From: Mycobacterium sp. OAS707
GTDB lineage: Bacteria; Actinomycetota; Actinomycetes; Mycobacteriales; Mycobacteriaceae
Direction: 5' to 3'
Assembly (NCBI RefSeq): GCF_014873705.1
Contig: NZ_JADBDS010000005.1
Location: 516,038 to 580,037 of the forward strand
DNA: 64,000 nucleotides
Program-made: the position numbers and the translations under genes
The notes under the pieces: generated by a model
Seen by the model: only the letters and a program-made list of their open reading frames with translations
Databases searched by the model: none
What the model was told of the DNA's origin: nothing
Part shown: piece after piece, positions 35,004 through 44,400 of the stretch
How positions within the stretch are numbered: the stretch's first letter is position 1
How the letters are laid out: every line of letters begins with the position of its first letter

Positions 35004-35278
35004 TGTCCCCAGGGGTTGGGAACGTTGACGTGGTTGGTCACGCCGTGGCTCTGGAACTCGTGGGTGATCAGCGCGGCGATGCCCGCGGAAAGGAAGATGG
35101 TGACCGACAGCCCGATGACGAGGAACTGGTGGGTCATCCCGGCGCCGGCACCTTCTTTCGACGTCTTGCTCAGGGTGGTCATGGTGCCGGCCACCAGCGC
35201 GACCGCGGCGAGCAGGCCTTCGATCATGTACGCGATCGACGTGCCCGAGGTGAACAACCCGTCAGCCAAATATCCCAT
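35000..35278 (-). CDS. VirB2-like small membrane protein
   Basis: 92 residues with AAAGGTG before the ATG at 35278. Two hydrophobic helices (about 14-34 and 50-71) flank a short polar loop (TTLSKTSKEGAGAG). The layout matches pilin-like VirB2/TcpD subunits of Gram-positive T4SS. Coupled to the next gene by stop-start overlap. Confidence 0.75.
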   Translation of the reverse strand: MGYLADGLFTSGTSIAYMIEGLLAAVALVAGTMTTLSKTSKEGAGAGMTHQFLVIGLSVTIFLSAGIAALITHEFQSHGVTNHVNVPNPWGQ

Positions 35279-35291
35279 CCAGTAACACCTT

Positions 35292-36245
35292 TCAGCTGTG
35301 CGGAGCGCCCACCGGTGTGGCGGCGATCTCGTCGCTGGTCTGTGGGATCAAGTCTATGTCGGCGATCATCCAGGTCCCGCCGCTATTTTCGACGGTCAGC
35401 GGGAAGCTGAAGTTCAACACCGCGAACTGCGACGTTTGCGCAGACACGATGGCGCGCACATGGATTCGGGTCCCCGCGGGGGCGTTGTCGGGGATCGCGA
35501 CCGCGGTTGCGGCGGTGGTGAGCACCGCGCTGTGGTAGCCGCCGACCGGTTTGATCCAGGAGTCGGCCATCACGTAGCGGTCCAGCCCGCTGGTGGCGGT
35601 CAGGTAGGTGGTGAGGAACCCGCTGACCACCGCATAGACCGGGCTAGCGGGATCCAGCGGATGGGTGTAACCGATCTTCACATCGGCACCGGGGCCGGGG
35701 TCGCTGATGGGTGTCGGCATGTCCATGGCGCGCGGCTGATAGTTCCAGATCGCCACGGGCACACGGTAAAACGCGCGTGTCGCCTCCGCGGAGGCGTAGG
35801 GCCGCTGCTGCACCTCGATGGTGACGGCGTATTCGCCGACATCCCCGGTCGAGCCGGCCGGGACAACCGACCACACCTTGGGTGTGGTGATGACGGCCGC
35901 GGGCAGCGATCCGGTGGGCGCCGCCTGCGTGGGCGCCGCCGAGTCAGGCAGGGTGACGTAACGTTGCAGGGCAGCGCTTTTCGAGCTCGGCGTCGTCAGC
36001 ACCGCCCACACGAAATCCGCGGCGAACTCGCCGGCGGCGGCACGCTGGTTGGCGACCCTGGTGGCGATCGCGGCCACGTCGGCGTCGTCGGGGTGCGGGG
36101 CGTTGAGAAACACCTTGGCCGCCGCGCACGCGCCGAGCACCGCGCACACCACCAGAGCGACCACTCCGGCGGTGCGGGCGCGGCGCCGGCCGGTGTCCAG
36201 ACGGTGGCGCCACGTCGCCGACATGGCCCGTTCAGTTGGGCGCAT
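35292..36245 (-). CDS. TcpC/VirB8-like T4SS membrane protein
   Basis: 317 residues. A basic N-terminus and one membrane helix (about 22-45) are followed by a large outer region of two alpha/beta halves (about 60-180 and 190-310) with conserved-looking strands (VWSVVPAGSTGDVGEYAVTIEV and AVLNFSFPLTVENSGGTWMIADIDL). That two-lobed arrangement is typical of TcpC, the VirB8-like core component of Gram-positive conjugation systems. Its start overlaps the previous gene by 14 nt. Confidence 0.85.
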   Translation of the reverse strand: MRPTERAMSATWRHRLDTGRRRARTAGVVALVVCAVLGACAAAKVFLNAPHPDDADVAAIATRVANQRAAAGEFAADFVWAVLTTPSSKSAALQRYVTLPDSAAPTQAAPTGSLPAAVITTPKVWSVVPAGSTGDVGEYAVTIEVQQRPYASAEATRAFYRVPVAIWNYQPRAMDMPTPISDPGPGADVKIGYTHPLDPASPVYAVVSGFLTTYLTATSGLDRYVMADSWIKPVGGYHSAVLTTAATAVAIPDNAPAGTRIHVRAIVSAQTSQFAVLNFSFPLTVENSGGTWMIADIDLIPQTSDEIAATPVGAPHS

Positions 36246-37212
36246 GACCCAGGAACTGCAGTTGGCTCATCGCGAACGTCGCATCCACCGGATCGGTGAA
36301 CGCCGCGGCGTCACTGGAGGTTTCGGTCGTAACAGGGGTCTCGGTCGCGCTCTCGCCGTCGGTTGCCATCGGTAGCGGGGCGGCCGGGGGGCGGCCGGTG
36401 TGCAGGACGAGCACGTCGACATGCGACGCCAGCACCCGGGTGGGCAGGGTGGCGGTCACCGGGCCGTGCACGCTGTTGGTGTCGACGAAGAACGGATCGG
36501 TGGCCAGCTGGTTGCCGTTGAAGAAGTTGAACTGCAGCCGCGTCACCACCCGGTGCGCCAGCCACTGGTCCTTGCCGCCGACGGTTTTGGCGACCCAGCC
36601 GGGTGTGACCGATATGGAGGTGAGCATGTAGCTGCACGCGGACTCGGGCCGGGACTGCTCGCAGGTGAAGCGCACATGCAGCACCTGGCCGTCCAGGAAG
36701 CTTTCCTGGCTGCCTCGGGCGCACACCCACGCCGAGTCGGTGCTGGTGTCGGTGAGCGCTTGCGGCGAGGTCGAACCGGGCCCGCAGCCGGCTGTGGCCG
36801 CGGTGAACGGCACTGCGGCCTCCGCCAGTGGCGCCGATTGTGCGCTGGTTGTGGGGTCAGCCGAAAACCCCGGCGGCACAGCGATTCCCCGGTGTTGCGG
36901 GCTGGGCTCAGGGTCGGGGCCGCCGCCGAACACGGCGAATGCGACGATCATCACCACCGCCACCACGACAACTCCCGCGCACAGCCACAGCCCGACGCGT
37001 TTGGCGCCGGCGTCGGCGTCCACGGGCGCGGCGGCGGGTTCGACGTCGAGTTCGACGGGCGGCTCGCTGGGCGGTGACTCGTCGTTGCCGTCCGGCAGTT
37101 CGTCGTCACCGGCATGGCCAACGGGTCTCGCGTGCACCGGAAGCGGCGTTTCGGTGAACAGTTGATTCACCCACTCCTGGGCCTCGGGCGTGGCGAGCGT
37201 GTGCTCACTCAC
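36232..37212 (-). CDS. Single-pass T4SS accessory membrane protein
   Basis: 326 residues: an acidic cytoplasmic tail (1-73), one membrane helix (about 75-97), and an outer domain. The outer part has Cys pairs (AGCGPG, WVCARG, FTCEQSRPESACS) and a beta-rich centre. The family is not recognised; the position just before tcpC suggests an envelope subunit of the same machine. It overlaps the next gene by 14 nt and the previous by 8 nt. Confidence 0.8.
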   Translation of the reverse strand: MSEHTLATPEAQEWVNQLFTETPLPVHARPVGHAGDDELPDGNDESPPSEPPVELDVEPAAAPVDADAGAKRVGLWLCAGVVVVAVVMIVAFAVFGGGPDPEPSPQHRGIAVPPGFSADPTTSAQSAPLAEAAVPFTAATAGCGPGSTSPQALTDTSTDSAWVCARGSQESFLDGQVLHVRFTCEQSRPESACSYMLTSISVTPGWVAKTVGGKDQWLAHRVVTRLQFNFFNGNQLATDPFFVDTNSVHGPVTATLPTRVLASHVDVLVLHTGRPPAAPLPMATDGESATETPVTTETSSDAAAFTDPVDATFAMSQLQFLGHAPN

Positions 37213-37504
37213 GGCGGGTGCCGTTCTCGTCGAGGACGTCGATGTCGATGACTGGCGGCCGCGGGGCCTCGATCGGCACCATCTGCACCGGCACCAGGAT
37301 CCATCCGGGCGGTGGCGCCAGCGCCTCGGGACGCACCGGTGTCGGCGGTGTGCGGCGGTTCCGCTCGAGTAGTCGCAGCACCAGCACCGCGACCAACGCG
37401 ACGGCGAGGTAGGGCAGCGCCGCCACGAGCGCTTCGGCCACGGCGATCAGCGCTACAGCGAAAGCGATCGTGCCCATGACCAGAAACGCGAAGACGATCC
37501 TCAT
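37205..37504 (-). CDS. Small membrane protein of the T4SS operon
   Basis: 99 residues with two nearly continuous hydrophobic helices (2-24 and 27-46) and a Pro-rich cytoplasmic tail with an acidic end (VIDIDVLDENG). The gene is embedded between operon members and overlaps the next by 8 nt. No family recognised. Confidence 0.75.
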   Translation of the reverse strand: MRIVFAFLVMGTIAFAVALIAVAEALVAALPYLAVALVAVLVLRLLERNRRTPPTPVRPEALAPPPGWILVPVQMVPIEAPRPPVIDIDVLDENGTRRE

Positions 37505-37574
37505 GCCCGCAACCTAACCCTGCGGTCTGACACCGCGACCGCACCGAATCGCATTGATACACAAGACGTATGCG

Positions 37575-38240
37575 TCATGGCAGCGTCCTCTCCCCCGGCT
37601 TGTTGAGCGGCGAGGCGGCGATGACGCCGGGGCCGGTGAGGTCGTAACCCCCGAGAACGGCGGCGGCGTCCGCAGCTGTCAGTGCGCGCTTGGCCGGAGT
37701 CAGGGGCCACCACTGTTCGGAGCCGGCAACGGCCAACCAGCCGTTGGCGATCCCATAGATGCCTGCGACCACCGGCACGGTAGCCACCTGCAGGCACAGC
37801 CACGGCAACACGGCGATCTGGCCCAATGTGCCTGCGGGGTCGTAGCACAACGCGTAGAGCAGCAGCCCGACCAGGCCCAGCGCAGCACCGACCCACAGCA
37901 TCGCGGCAATCGGAAAGGCGCGCAGCGTCTGGGGAATCAACCGCACGATCGCCTGGTAGACCACGAAGCCGGCTGGCCAACCGATCGGAGCGACAACCGC
38001 GGAAAGCAGGACGGCGCAGAGTTCCAGCTGTGCGCCAGGAGATTTCGACGCGCGCAGCCACAGCGGAGCGATCAGGGTGTCGTCGTGCGGGTCGGGTACC
38101 GCTGAGGTGCGGATCCGCTGGCGCTTGCGGACGACGCGACCCAACTGCTCGGCGCGACGCCGCTGAATGGTCGACCAGCCCTGGTGATAGGCGATCCATT
38201 CGCGGCGCACCTCGTCGAACCGGTCAGGGGCCAGCTGCAT
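37575..38240 (-). CDS. Four-helix membrane protein, first T4SS operon gene
   Basis: 221 residues. A basic N-terminal 75 residues (RRRAEQLGRVVRKRQRIR) precede four hydrophobic helices from about 75 to 180 and a short cytoplasmic tail. It is the first gene of the minus-strand operon running to 28319 and lies 76 nt downstream of the Doc toxin gene. No family assigned. Confidence 0.8.
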   Translation of the reverse strand: MQLAPDRFDEVRREWIAYHQGWSTIQRRRAEQLGRVVRKRQRIRTSAVPDPHDDTLIAPLWLRASKSPGAQLELCAVLLSAVVAPIGWPAGFVVYQAIVRLIPQTLRAFPIAAMLWVGAALGLVGLLLYALCYDPAGTLGQIAVLPWLCLQVATVPVVAGIYGIANGWLAVAGSEQWWPLTPAKRALTAADAAAVLGGYDLTGPGVIAASPLNKPGERTLP

Positions 38241-38316
38241 GCATCGAGCCTAAGGGCCGTCAAACATGCGCCAGGGCGCTATTTTTGCGCCGCAACTACC
38301 GTCGCCAATGCGGGAT

Positions 38317-38700
38317 TCAGAGTTCCTGGTGGCTCCAATTGCGCAACTGCTCGGCGATTTCGTCAAGCTCACGTAGCGAGCCGTCGGCCACGGCGATCAC
38401 GAGGTCAAAGCGGTCATCTTCCGGTGCGCTGATCCACTGATCGTTGAGAGCCAGGAATGTCCGGCATGCCGTCCAGGCCAGCCGTTTGTTGCCGTCGACC
38501 AAGGCGTGGTTGCGCGCGAGGGAGTGCAGCAGCGCGGCGGCCTTCAGATGCACATCGGAGTAGGCGTCCTGACCCAACACCGTCGCGCGCGGCCGCGCCA
38601 GAGCGGACTCAAGCAAGCCGTAATCCCTGACCTCGAGACCCTCACCGATGGCCGACAGTGCGACGAGCAAGAGGTCGTCGAGCTCGAGATAAACGGTCAC
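38317..38700 (-). CDS. doc: Doc-type (Fic fold) toxin
   Basis: 127 residues. The Fic/Doc catalytic motif is HALVDGNKR (H65, D69, G70, N71, K72, R73), close to the Doc form. Doc toxins phosphorylate elongation factor Tu and stop translation; the antitoxin neutralises them by completing the fold. The ATG at 38700 overlaps the antitoxin stop by 4 nt. It lies just upstream of the T4SS operon on the same strand and may serve to keep the element. Confidence 0.93.
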   Translation of the reverse strand: MTVYLELDDLLLVALSAIGEGLEVRDYGLLESALARPRATVLGQDAYSDVHLKAAALLHSLARNHALVDGNKRLAWTACRTFLALNDQWISAPEDDRFDLVIAVADGSLRELDEIAEQLRNWSHQEL

Positions 38701-38903
38701 GCGTCCTTGAGACGCTCGAGAACTCCAGCCTCCTCGCGCACCACACGCTGAAGTACGTCGGCGACCTTGGCCTTGTGTGTGCGCCGGGAAATGTACTCGT
38801 CGATGGCCGACAGGGCGACGGCCTGCATCGACCGACCCTCGGCGGCAGCTTGGCGGCGTAGCGCTTCTGTCTGCTCATCACTGGTGCGCAGCGTCATGCC
38901 CAT
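38697..38903 (-). CDS. Ribbon-helix-helix antitoxin
   Basis: 68 residues. The N-terminus (MTLRTSDEQTEALRRQAAAEG, then an AIDEYISRR helix) is ribbon-helix-helix-like; the C-terminal part (KVADVLQRVVREEAGVLERL) probably wraps the Doc toxin. Starts at the ATG at 38903, or at the second ATG two codons on. A TATCAT -10 box lies 6 nt upstream, so the message is likely leaderless and self-regulated at the overlapping palindrome. Confidence 0.9.
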   Translation of the reverse strand: MGMTLRTSDEQTEALRRQAAAEGRSMQAVALSAIDEYISRRTHKAKVADVLQRVVREEAGVLERLKDA

Positions 38904-38909
38904 AGGAGA

Positions 38910-38930
38910 ATGATATCAAAGTGATACCAT
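38910..38930. promoter_or_regulatory. Palindromic operator overlapping the TA promoter
   Basis: ATGATATCA (38910-38918) and TGATACCAT (38922-38930) are inverted repeats with one mismatch, separated by AAG. The -10 box (TATCAT, 38915-38910 on the minus strand) lies inside the arm nearest the gene. A ribbon-helix-helix antitoxin binding here would block the promoter. Confidence 0.7.
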
Positions 38931-39510
38931 TCCCGGCCTGATGACGCGCTCCCCGCACGTCGTCGCTAGCGTCATCACCCATAGCGGTGCATCGGCATAG
39001 TCGCGTCCAATCCAAGCTGATCGACCGTACGTACTAGGCCGACGCAGCACGTTTGGGTTCAGCAGACAGGCGGCATGAGCAACGGTGAACAGGGTGATCG
39101 CGCTCGACGAAGGACGATTGCAGGCCCGGACGCAGTATCGAGGACGTCCTCGGAGAATGCGCCGAAGTGGCCTTCTTCCTATCGGACTTACGAGTCCGTG
39201 CTCACCCGAGCGATCTCGCTCGCCATGTCAGAAGCGCATCAAGCGTGACGCGTTCATGCTTAGACGTTCGGCGACGGAGTTTCTGTCGTCATTGCGCTTC
39301 TCGACACGATCGCTTCCAAACAGCCTCTTCGGCATGCGCCTACCAGACACGTTATGTACGCGAACCGGGCTGCACCATCGTTGGGGCCGCGCTGATGGAT
39401 TTGCTGCCGTCAATCATGCGGCGGTTTTAGGGTGAGGTCGTGGTCGCGACGCTGTGTGGCCGGGTATGTGTTTCGAAACTACGGAGCCGGTTCGTCGGGG
39501 GGAGCAGCAG
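38931..39510. other. Mostly non-coding region with a doubtful 57-codon ORF
   Basis: About 580 nt. The only plausible frame is a 57-codon plus-strand ORF at 39075-39248 with a protein-like end (YRTYESVLTRAISLAMSEAHQA); it has no good ribosome binding site. No repeats or RNA structure were recognised. Confidence 0.3.
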
Positions 39511-40377
39511 TTGACTAAGACGCCCATCACGCAGGGGCACTCGCCGTTTCGAGACGGACCCGCGGGCTGGACCCTATATGTATCGCGTAATCCGTCAGTT
39601 CGCCGTCTGGTCGTCTTCGTTCACGGGTTCAACGGCAAACCGGTCAAAACCTGGCTTAATTTTCCGGATGGCAGTAGATACAAGGGTTGGTGGCAGGAAT
39701 CAGACCTCTTGTTCTTCGGATACAACTCGGTACGGGAAGGCATCGGTAACACCGCTAATCGCTTGCGTTCCCAAATCCCATATTTCTATCCAACGCCATA
39801 CAGGCGCGCTCTGGTGGTCAACGGGAAGAACGTTCGAGAAGACGTCGATAGCGACTATGAGGAGCTAATCCTCGTCGGTCATTCGCAAGGCGGTGTGGTG
39901 GTACGCCGCGCACAGCTGGACGCAGCACAGGAATGGGACAGCTCGGGGCAAGCCGCGGATACCGTTCCGGTGTTGATGAGCAGACCAGCGAAACTGTTCA
40001 GTCCGGCCCTGTTTGGGTTCTTACCCTCTGGAAAGCTCGGCGCCGTAAAGGCCGCCGGCGGCCTTTGGCACTACGCAGAAATCATCCTCCACTCTTCGAT
40101 CAGTTTTAATGAACTGCAGCCAGGGTCCCGGATCCTCGACGAAACCAGAAAACGGACGGAAGCACTGGCCCCGCTGGACGGCTTTGAAGCCTTGAGGGCC
40201 CATATTGCCTTCGCTGAGCGCGAGGAAATCGTGGTTATCGAGCGATATGATACGGATCCGCCCTATGAGACCATCGAAAACACCAATCATATGTCGGTCT
40301 GTAAGCCTGTGGCCGGGGCATTCGAGCGCCCTTGGGACTTCGTTCAGCAACGCGAAAGCGCCAGGACGGTAAAATGA
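39511..40377 (+). CDS. Alpha/beta hydrolase (lipase/esterase type)
   Basis: 288 residues from the TTG at 39511, chosen because GGGGGAG lies 6 nt upstream; the ATG at 39466 and GTG at 39454 are alternatives. The fold markers are in order: VVFVHGFNGKPVKTW (oxyanion loop), LILVGHSQGGVVVRR with nucleophile S125, and ENTNHMSVCKP near the end, which would supply the His. There is no signal peptide, so it acts in the cytoplasm or at the membrane. Its stop overlaps the next ATG, so the two form a unit. In bacterial conflict systems such hydrolases can be membrane-lipid effectors (inference). Confidence 0.85.
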   Translation: MTKTPITQGHSPFRDGPAGWTLYVSRNPSVRRLVVFVHGFNGKPVKTWLNFPDGSRYKGWWQESDLLFFGYNSVREGIGNTANRLRSQIPYFYPTPYRRALVVNGKNVREDVDSDYEELILVGHSQGGVVVRRAQLDAAQEWDSSGQAADTVPVLMSRPAKLFSPALFGFLPSGKLGAVKAAGGLWHYAEIILHSSISFNELQPGSRILDETRKRTEALAPLDGFEALRAHIAFAEREEIVVIERYDTDPPYETIENTNHMSVCKPVAGAFERPWDFVQQRESARTVK

Positions 40378-41492
40378 TGGATATACCCGGGTACCACACC
40401 GAAGTGCTTAAGGTCACCGAGATTGCGCCGGTCCTCGCTGAACTGTCCGATTACGCCGGAGAGGCCCTCGAACTTGCGGCAGCGTGGGTCTCTAGCAGTC
40501 TTGGACAGTTGAGACAGTCGGCACCGACCGCCACACAGCCGCTGCCAACCATCGAATCATCGCGAGCGGCCATCGCGTTATTGAAGCTCGCCGACGAACT
40601 GCGCTGGTATGCGGTCGGGGGGCGTTTCGGATATTACGATCTCGCCCGAGAACTCGAGATGCTCTCTGGCAATGGCGAATTCACCGCCAGCGGATGGATG
40701 GGTATTCTGATAAGTGACGTTCGCGAATTGCGACTGCAGGATGCGGTGTCCGACGCCGGCGAATTCCAGAACGCTCTTGCCGCGCTGCGCGACGACCTTA
40801 CGCCGTCGACATATGAGTCGATTCGGTTGGTAATCTGCGCTCCGGACATGGAGTGGCAGCGGCGCCTCTTGCAGCTCGAATCGATCCTGGAGCGCGTGGC
40901 ATCCAGCATCTTCGACTTCCCCAATACCGTTGGGAATGGGCAGGATGAAGCACTAGACAACTCATGGGGGTTGACGGGCAGTACTTGGATTGACGAGGAA
41001 AGCAACAGCGAGGCGGCAGATGCTGTGGAGAAACGTCTGAAGTCCATTCCGATGGAGCTGGCGTTCCTTGCGCTCGCTCAGTCATCTAGAAGTCGTGCTG
41101 CATCGCTGAAGAGCGCACGCGACCGGTTCGCTCACCGCGTAGACGATGTGTTGAAGCTGCAGAAGCTCGATGACTTCGACACGGAGTGGATAGCGCTTGA
41201 AGCAGGGCAACTCGATTTTCGCTCTATCCCGTCACCGCAAACTGACCTCTATGAGGCCGAGTCACTCGACCCCGCCTTCCATGTGTCGATTTCATTGAGG
41301 TCAGGTCTCTGGGTCGTACGAATCAATTCCGCTGGAGCACATGGGCACTTACATCTCCGGGTGCAATTCGAAAGCGGTTATGTCGCTGAGGCACGAGGCC
41401 GGCTGGATCGAGATGACCAACTGAAGTTCCAGATCTCGACGCCGAATGCAGGCCGGCCTCGAGCGATCGGGGTCACACTGAGCGATCAGTGA
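40374..41492 (+). CDS. Uncharacterised partner of the hydrolase
   Basis: 372 residues from the ATG at 40374, overlapping the previous stop. Mostly helical in the first 270 residues (ELSDYAGEALELAAAWV; AAIALLKLADELRWYA; RRLLQLESILERVASSIF) with a beta-rich C-terminal 90 (HVSISLRSGLWVVRINSAG; LRVQFESGYVAEARGRL). No family is recognised. The last 20 nt overlap the end of the convergent CHAT gene. The coupling with the hydrolase argues for a joint function. Confidence 0.8.
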   Translation: MMDIPGYHTEVLKVTEIAPVLAELSDYAGEALELAAAWVSSSLGQLRQSAPTATQPLPTIESSRAAIALLKLADELRWYAVGGRFGYYDLARELEMLSGNGEFTASGWMGILISDVRELRLQDAVSDAGEFQNALAALRDDLTPSTYESIRLVICAPDMEWQRRLLQLESILERVASSIFDFPNTVGNGQDEALDNSWGLTGSTWIDEESNSEAADAVEKRLKSIPMELAFLALAQSSRSRAASLKSARDRFAHRVDDVLKLQKLDDFDTEWIALEAGQLDFRSIPSPQTDLYEAESLDPAFHVSISLRSGLWVVRINSAGAHGHLHLRVQFESGYVAEARGRLDRDDQLKFQISTPNAGRPRAIGVTLSDQ

Positions 41493-44400
41493 AGTACCAG
41501 CAGTCAGACTTCGTCGGGGGCTCGGCGATACCGAACTTCGCATAGATCGACGCGACGGCCTGCGTGCTGAGGGCTGTCACTTGAGCTTGGCCAGTGTCGT
41601 TCCAGCCCTGCCATTGGTCACGCAGAATCGTCGAAACCACCTCCATCTGCCGAGTGTCCCAACCGGTAAGTGCCCGCGCTAATCGCGCAGTGCAGCTAGA
41701 AGTCCCCAGCAATGCGACCAGGATATGTTCGGGCTCGATAACGCGGTCGTGATTTTGTGTAACGATGTTCTGCACTGTGGCGATCAATTGCTCGACGTCT
41801 GTGTCGATACCAACCGACTGGGTCGGTATTCCGGATCGCGGCATCCCACGCGCTGAAGCAAGCGTTACCAGGCCGACGGTGATGGTGGTGGCCATGAGTA
41901 TAAGGCGACGCCATTTTTTAGCTTCGTCGTACCATCCGTATCGCATCGCCTGCACCCACAGGTCCCACATCGCGACGGTTCGGCTGCCGCGTTTTGCGGC
42001 AACCGTTGCCGCATTGTCGATGAACTCTACGAAACCTGTTGCTACATAGGCCGATCTCGGCTTGTGGGCGATCAGTTGGCCATCCCCGGCGAACACACCC
42101 ATCAGTGTATGCCCGGCCCAACGAGCCGGCGCACCGCGGCGACGGCCGTTGCGCCAATGGCCTAATTCTGTTAATTGCACACGGCGGAGCGCGCAATCCA
42201 ATGGTTCCGATTCGATCGCCCGTATCAGCGATATCTCGAGTTCGGACGTGTCCACGATCGGGAATACAGTCATAACGCTTCTCGTGCTGCCGGCCCATAA
42301 CATGCTGGGGCCCAACGTTGTCCATTCCCCGTTCACCACGTTTTGCAGGTCGGCCGATCCGCAACCGAATAGGAGTGCTTGCGTGGGAAGTACCGCGCCC
42401 TCGGCAAGAATCTGTTCGGCCCTGAGGTACCCGTCGACATCCGCGGCCGAGCTGACATGACCCACCAAGAAGCCTGCGCCGCTATGACCATCGACCGTGC
42501 CGACGTGGCCAACATAGACGAAGGTCGACTCGGTATCGACACTCCGCAGCGCGTCGAGCAGCAGCGCTGCGTCTGGTCTGTCACGTGCCGTCAGCACACG
42601 GGCGGTCGACGGAAGGACGATCAAGATCTTCTCCGCATTATCGAGATCGCCGGTCGGGTTCACCACTGCACATGCGACAGGTAGGGGTACATCGGATCTG
42701 ATGCCGCGAGTGGTGACCTTGCTCAGCAATGCGACCGGCGGAGCGACGGCAATTCGTGCACGCTCACACAATCTGGTTTCACCACCTGGATGGTCCACGA
42801 TGACGCTCGCCCAAGGGATCACGCCATATTTGGGAGCGGGCGCGATCGCCAACGACACGTCGTCATTGGGACTCGTCAACGCATCACGTAGTTCGACGGG
42901 CAGAAGGTCAGCCAGTCGGCGCGCAAGCTGTCGTTCCCGCAGCCGAGGTCCAAACAGAAGAGGACTGTCAAGCATCCGGTCCACGTATGCTTCATCGGTC
43001 TCGTCGCTGCTGCGCAGAGGCAGTGCGCGGTGAAGTTCTTCGAGAAGTTCTTCTTCGCCGGAAGAGGAGCGGACGCCACCGACAACTGGCTTCCCTGGGC
43101 GCACCAGGGCCCAGTACATGTGATTTCCAGCATCCCACGTGCTCCACCACCAAGTGCCTGGCCCCAGCACGCGGGAAGCGGCATCTTCTAGTTCGTATGT
43201 CTGCGGTCGTGCCGCCCAGCGTTGCCAAAGGCTGCACTCTAGTCGGGAACTCCCGTTAACCCTCACATACGGCGCGGCTTCGCCGCGGCCATTGGTGTCT
43301 GTAACCACGGGATCTTGTTGCAGTCGGGCTGATTCGATGAGCTCTGCGAGCGTCTGCCAGTCCATGCCATCCGCCGCGTCTCGCATGGCCTTGGTCAACA
43401 CATTCGAAAATGTGGCCCACCAGAACTCCCGGTCCTCGCGATCAAACAATTCATGGCGCGCCTGGTTCAACGCGGTCAGCGCATTCACCCGACAGTCCAA
43501 CGCGGTGCTCCGAAATTCTGGTAGGCCGGCGAGCCGATCAGCGACGCTGTCGAACGCCATCGCGCCCTCGACAGGCTGACCGAACGAAAAGAGATATCCG
43601 CATGTAGTAGTCGCCCTGTTCACGCACTCAGTGAGGGAAACACCAGCGCGAAACATTGGGTTGACGAGTTCGTGTTTGAACATCTCCACCATGCATCGCA
43701 TGCCTTCCAGGTCGAGCGGCCTGCGGTGATCCGCCAAGTCGAAGTCACCGCTCTGGCCGCTGAGCATCAGCGACTTACCCCCGAGTCGGTAGGTTCTGGT
43801 CAGCAGGAACACATAGCTGGCATAGTGATCTGCTAACGGGGGATTTAGTGCTTCGCAGGATTGTGCAGCCAAGCGAAAGAGCCGAAGCGTGCGAAACAAG
43901 TGGTCAGGACCGATGCGTTCAGGTACAGCCCGGCTGATCGCACCTGGCAGCGCCATCGTTGCGCCCCTTCGGATTTCGTCTTTGATTCCTAGCAACAGCC
44001 ACTCCGGCTGCAGACGCGCGGATCGATAACCGTTGTTTGCTCGATAGGCAGCCAGTCGTTGTTCGGCTTCATGCACTCGTCCCAACTGCATCGCCGCGGC
44101 GCACTGGATGAATGCTTGGAACTCGCGACGCCCTTGAAAATTGTGTGCCAACCGCCGCGCTTCACCGGGTCTGGCGATCTCGATCAGGCACCATGCCCGT
44201 AGAAAGTCGAGTGGGTCTCGGCGCCGGTGAGGCATGGTGGCCAACAAATCGAATGCTGCTTGAGGACGTTCTCGGCCGACAAGCCGACGTGCACGAATCG
44301 CGAGCAGCAGGGTTCGGGGCGTATAACGCAAGAAGGAGTCCCAAGGGACTGGTACGGGCTTGGACGGCACACGGTGGTGCAGGGCTGTCAGGGCAAGCGC

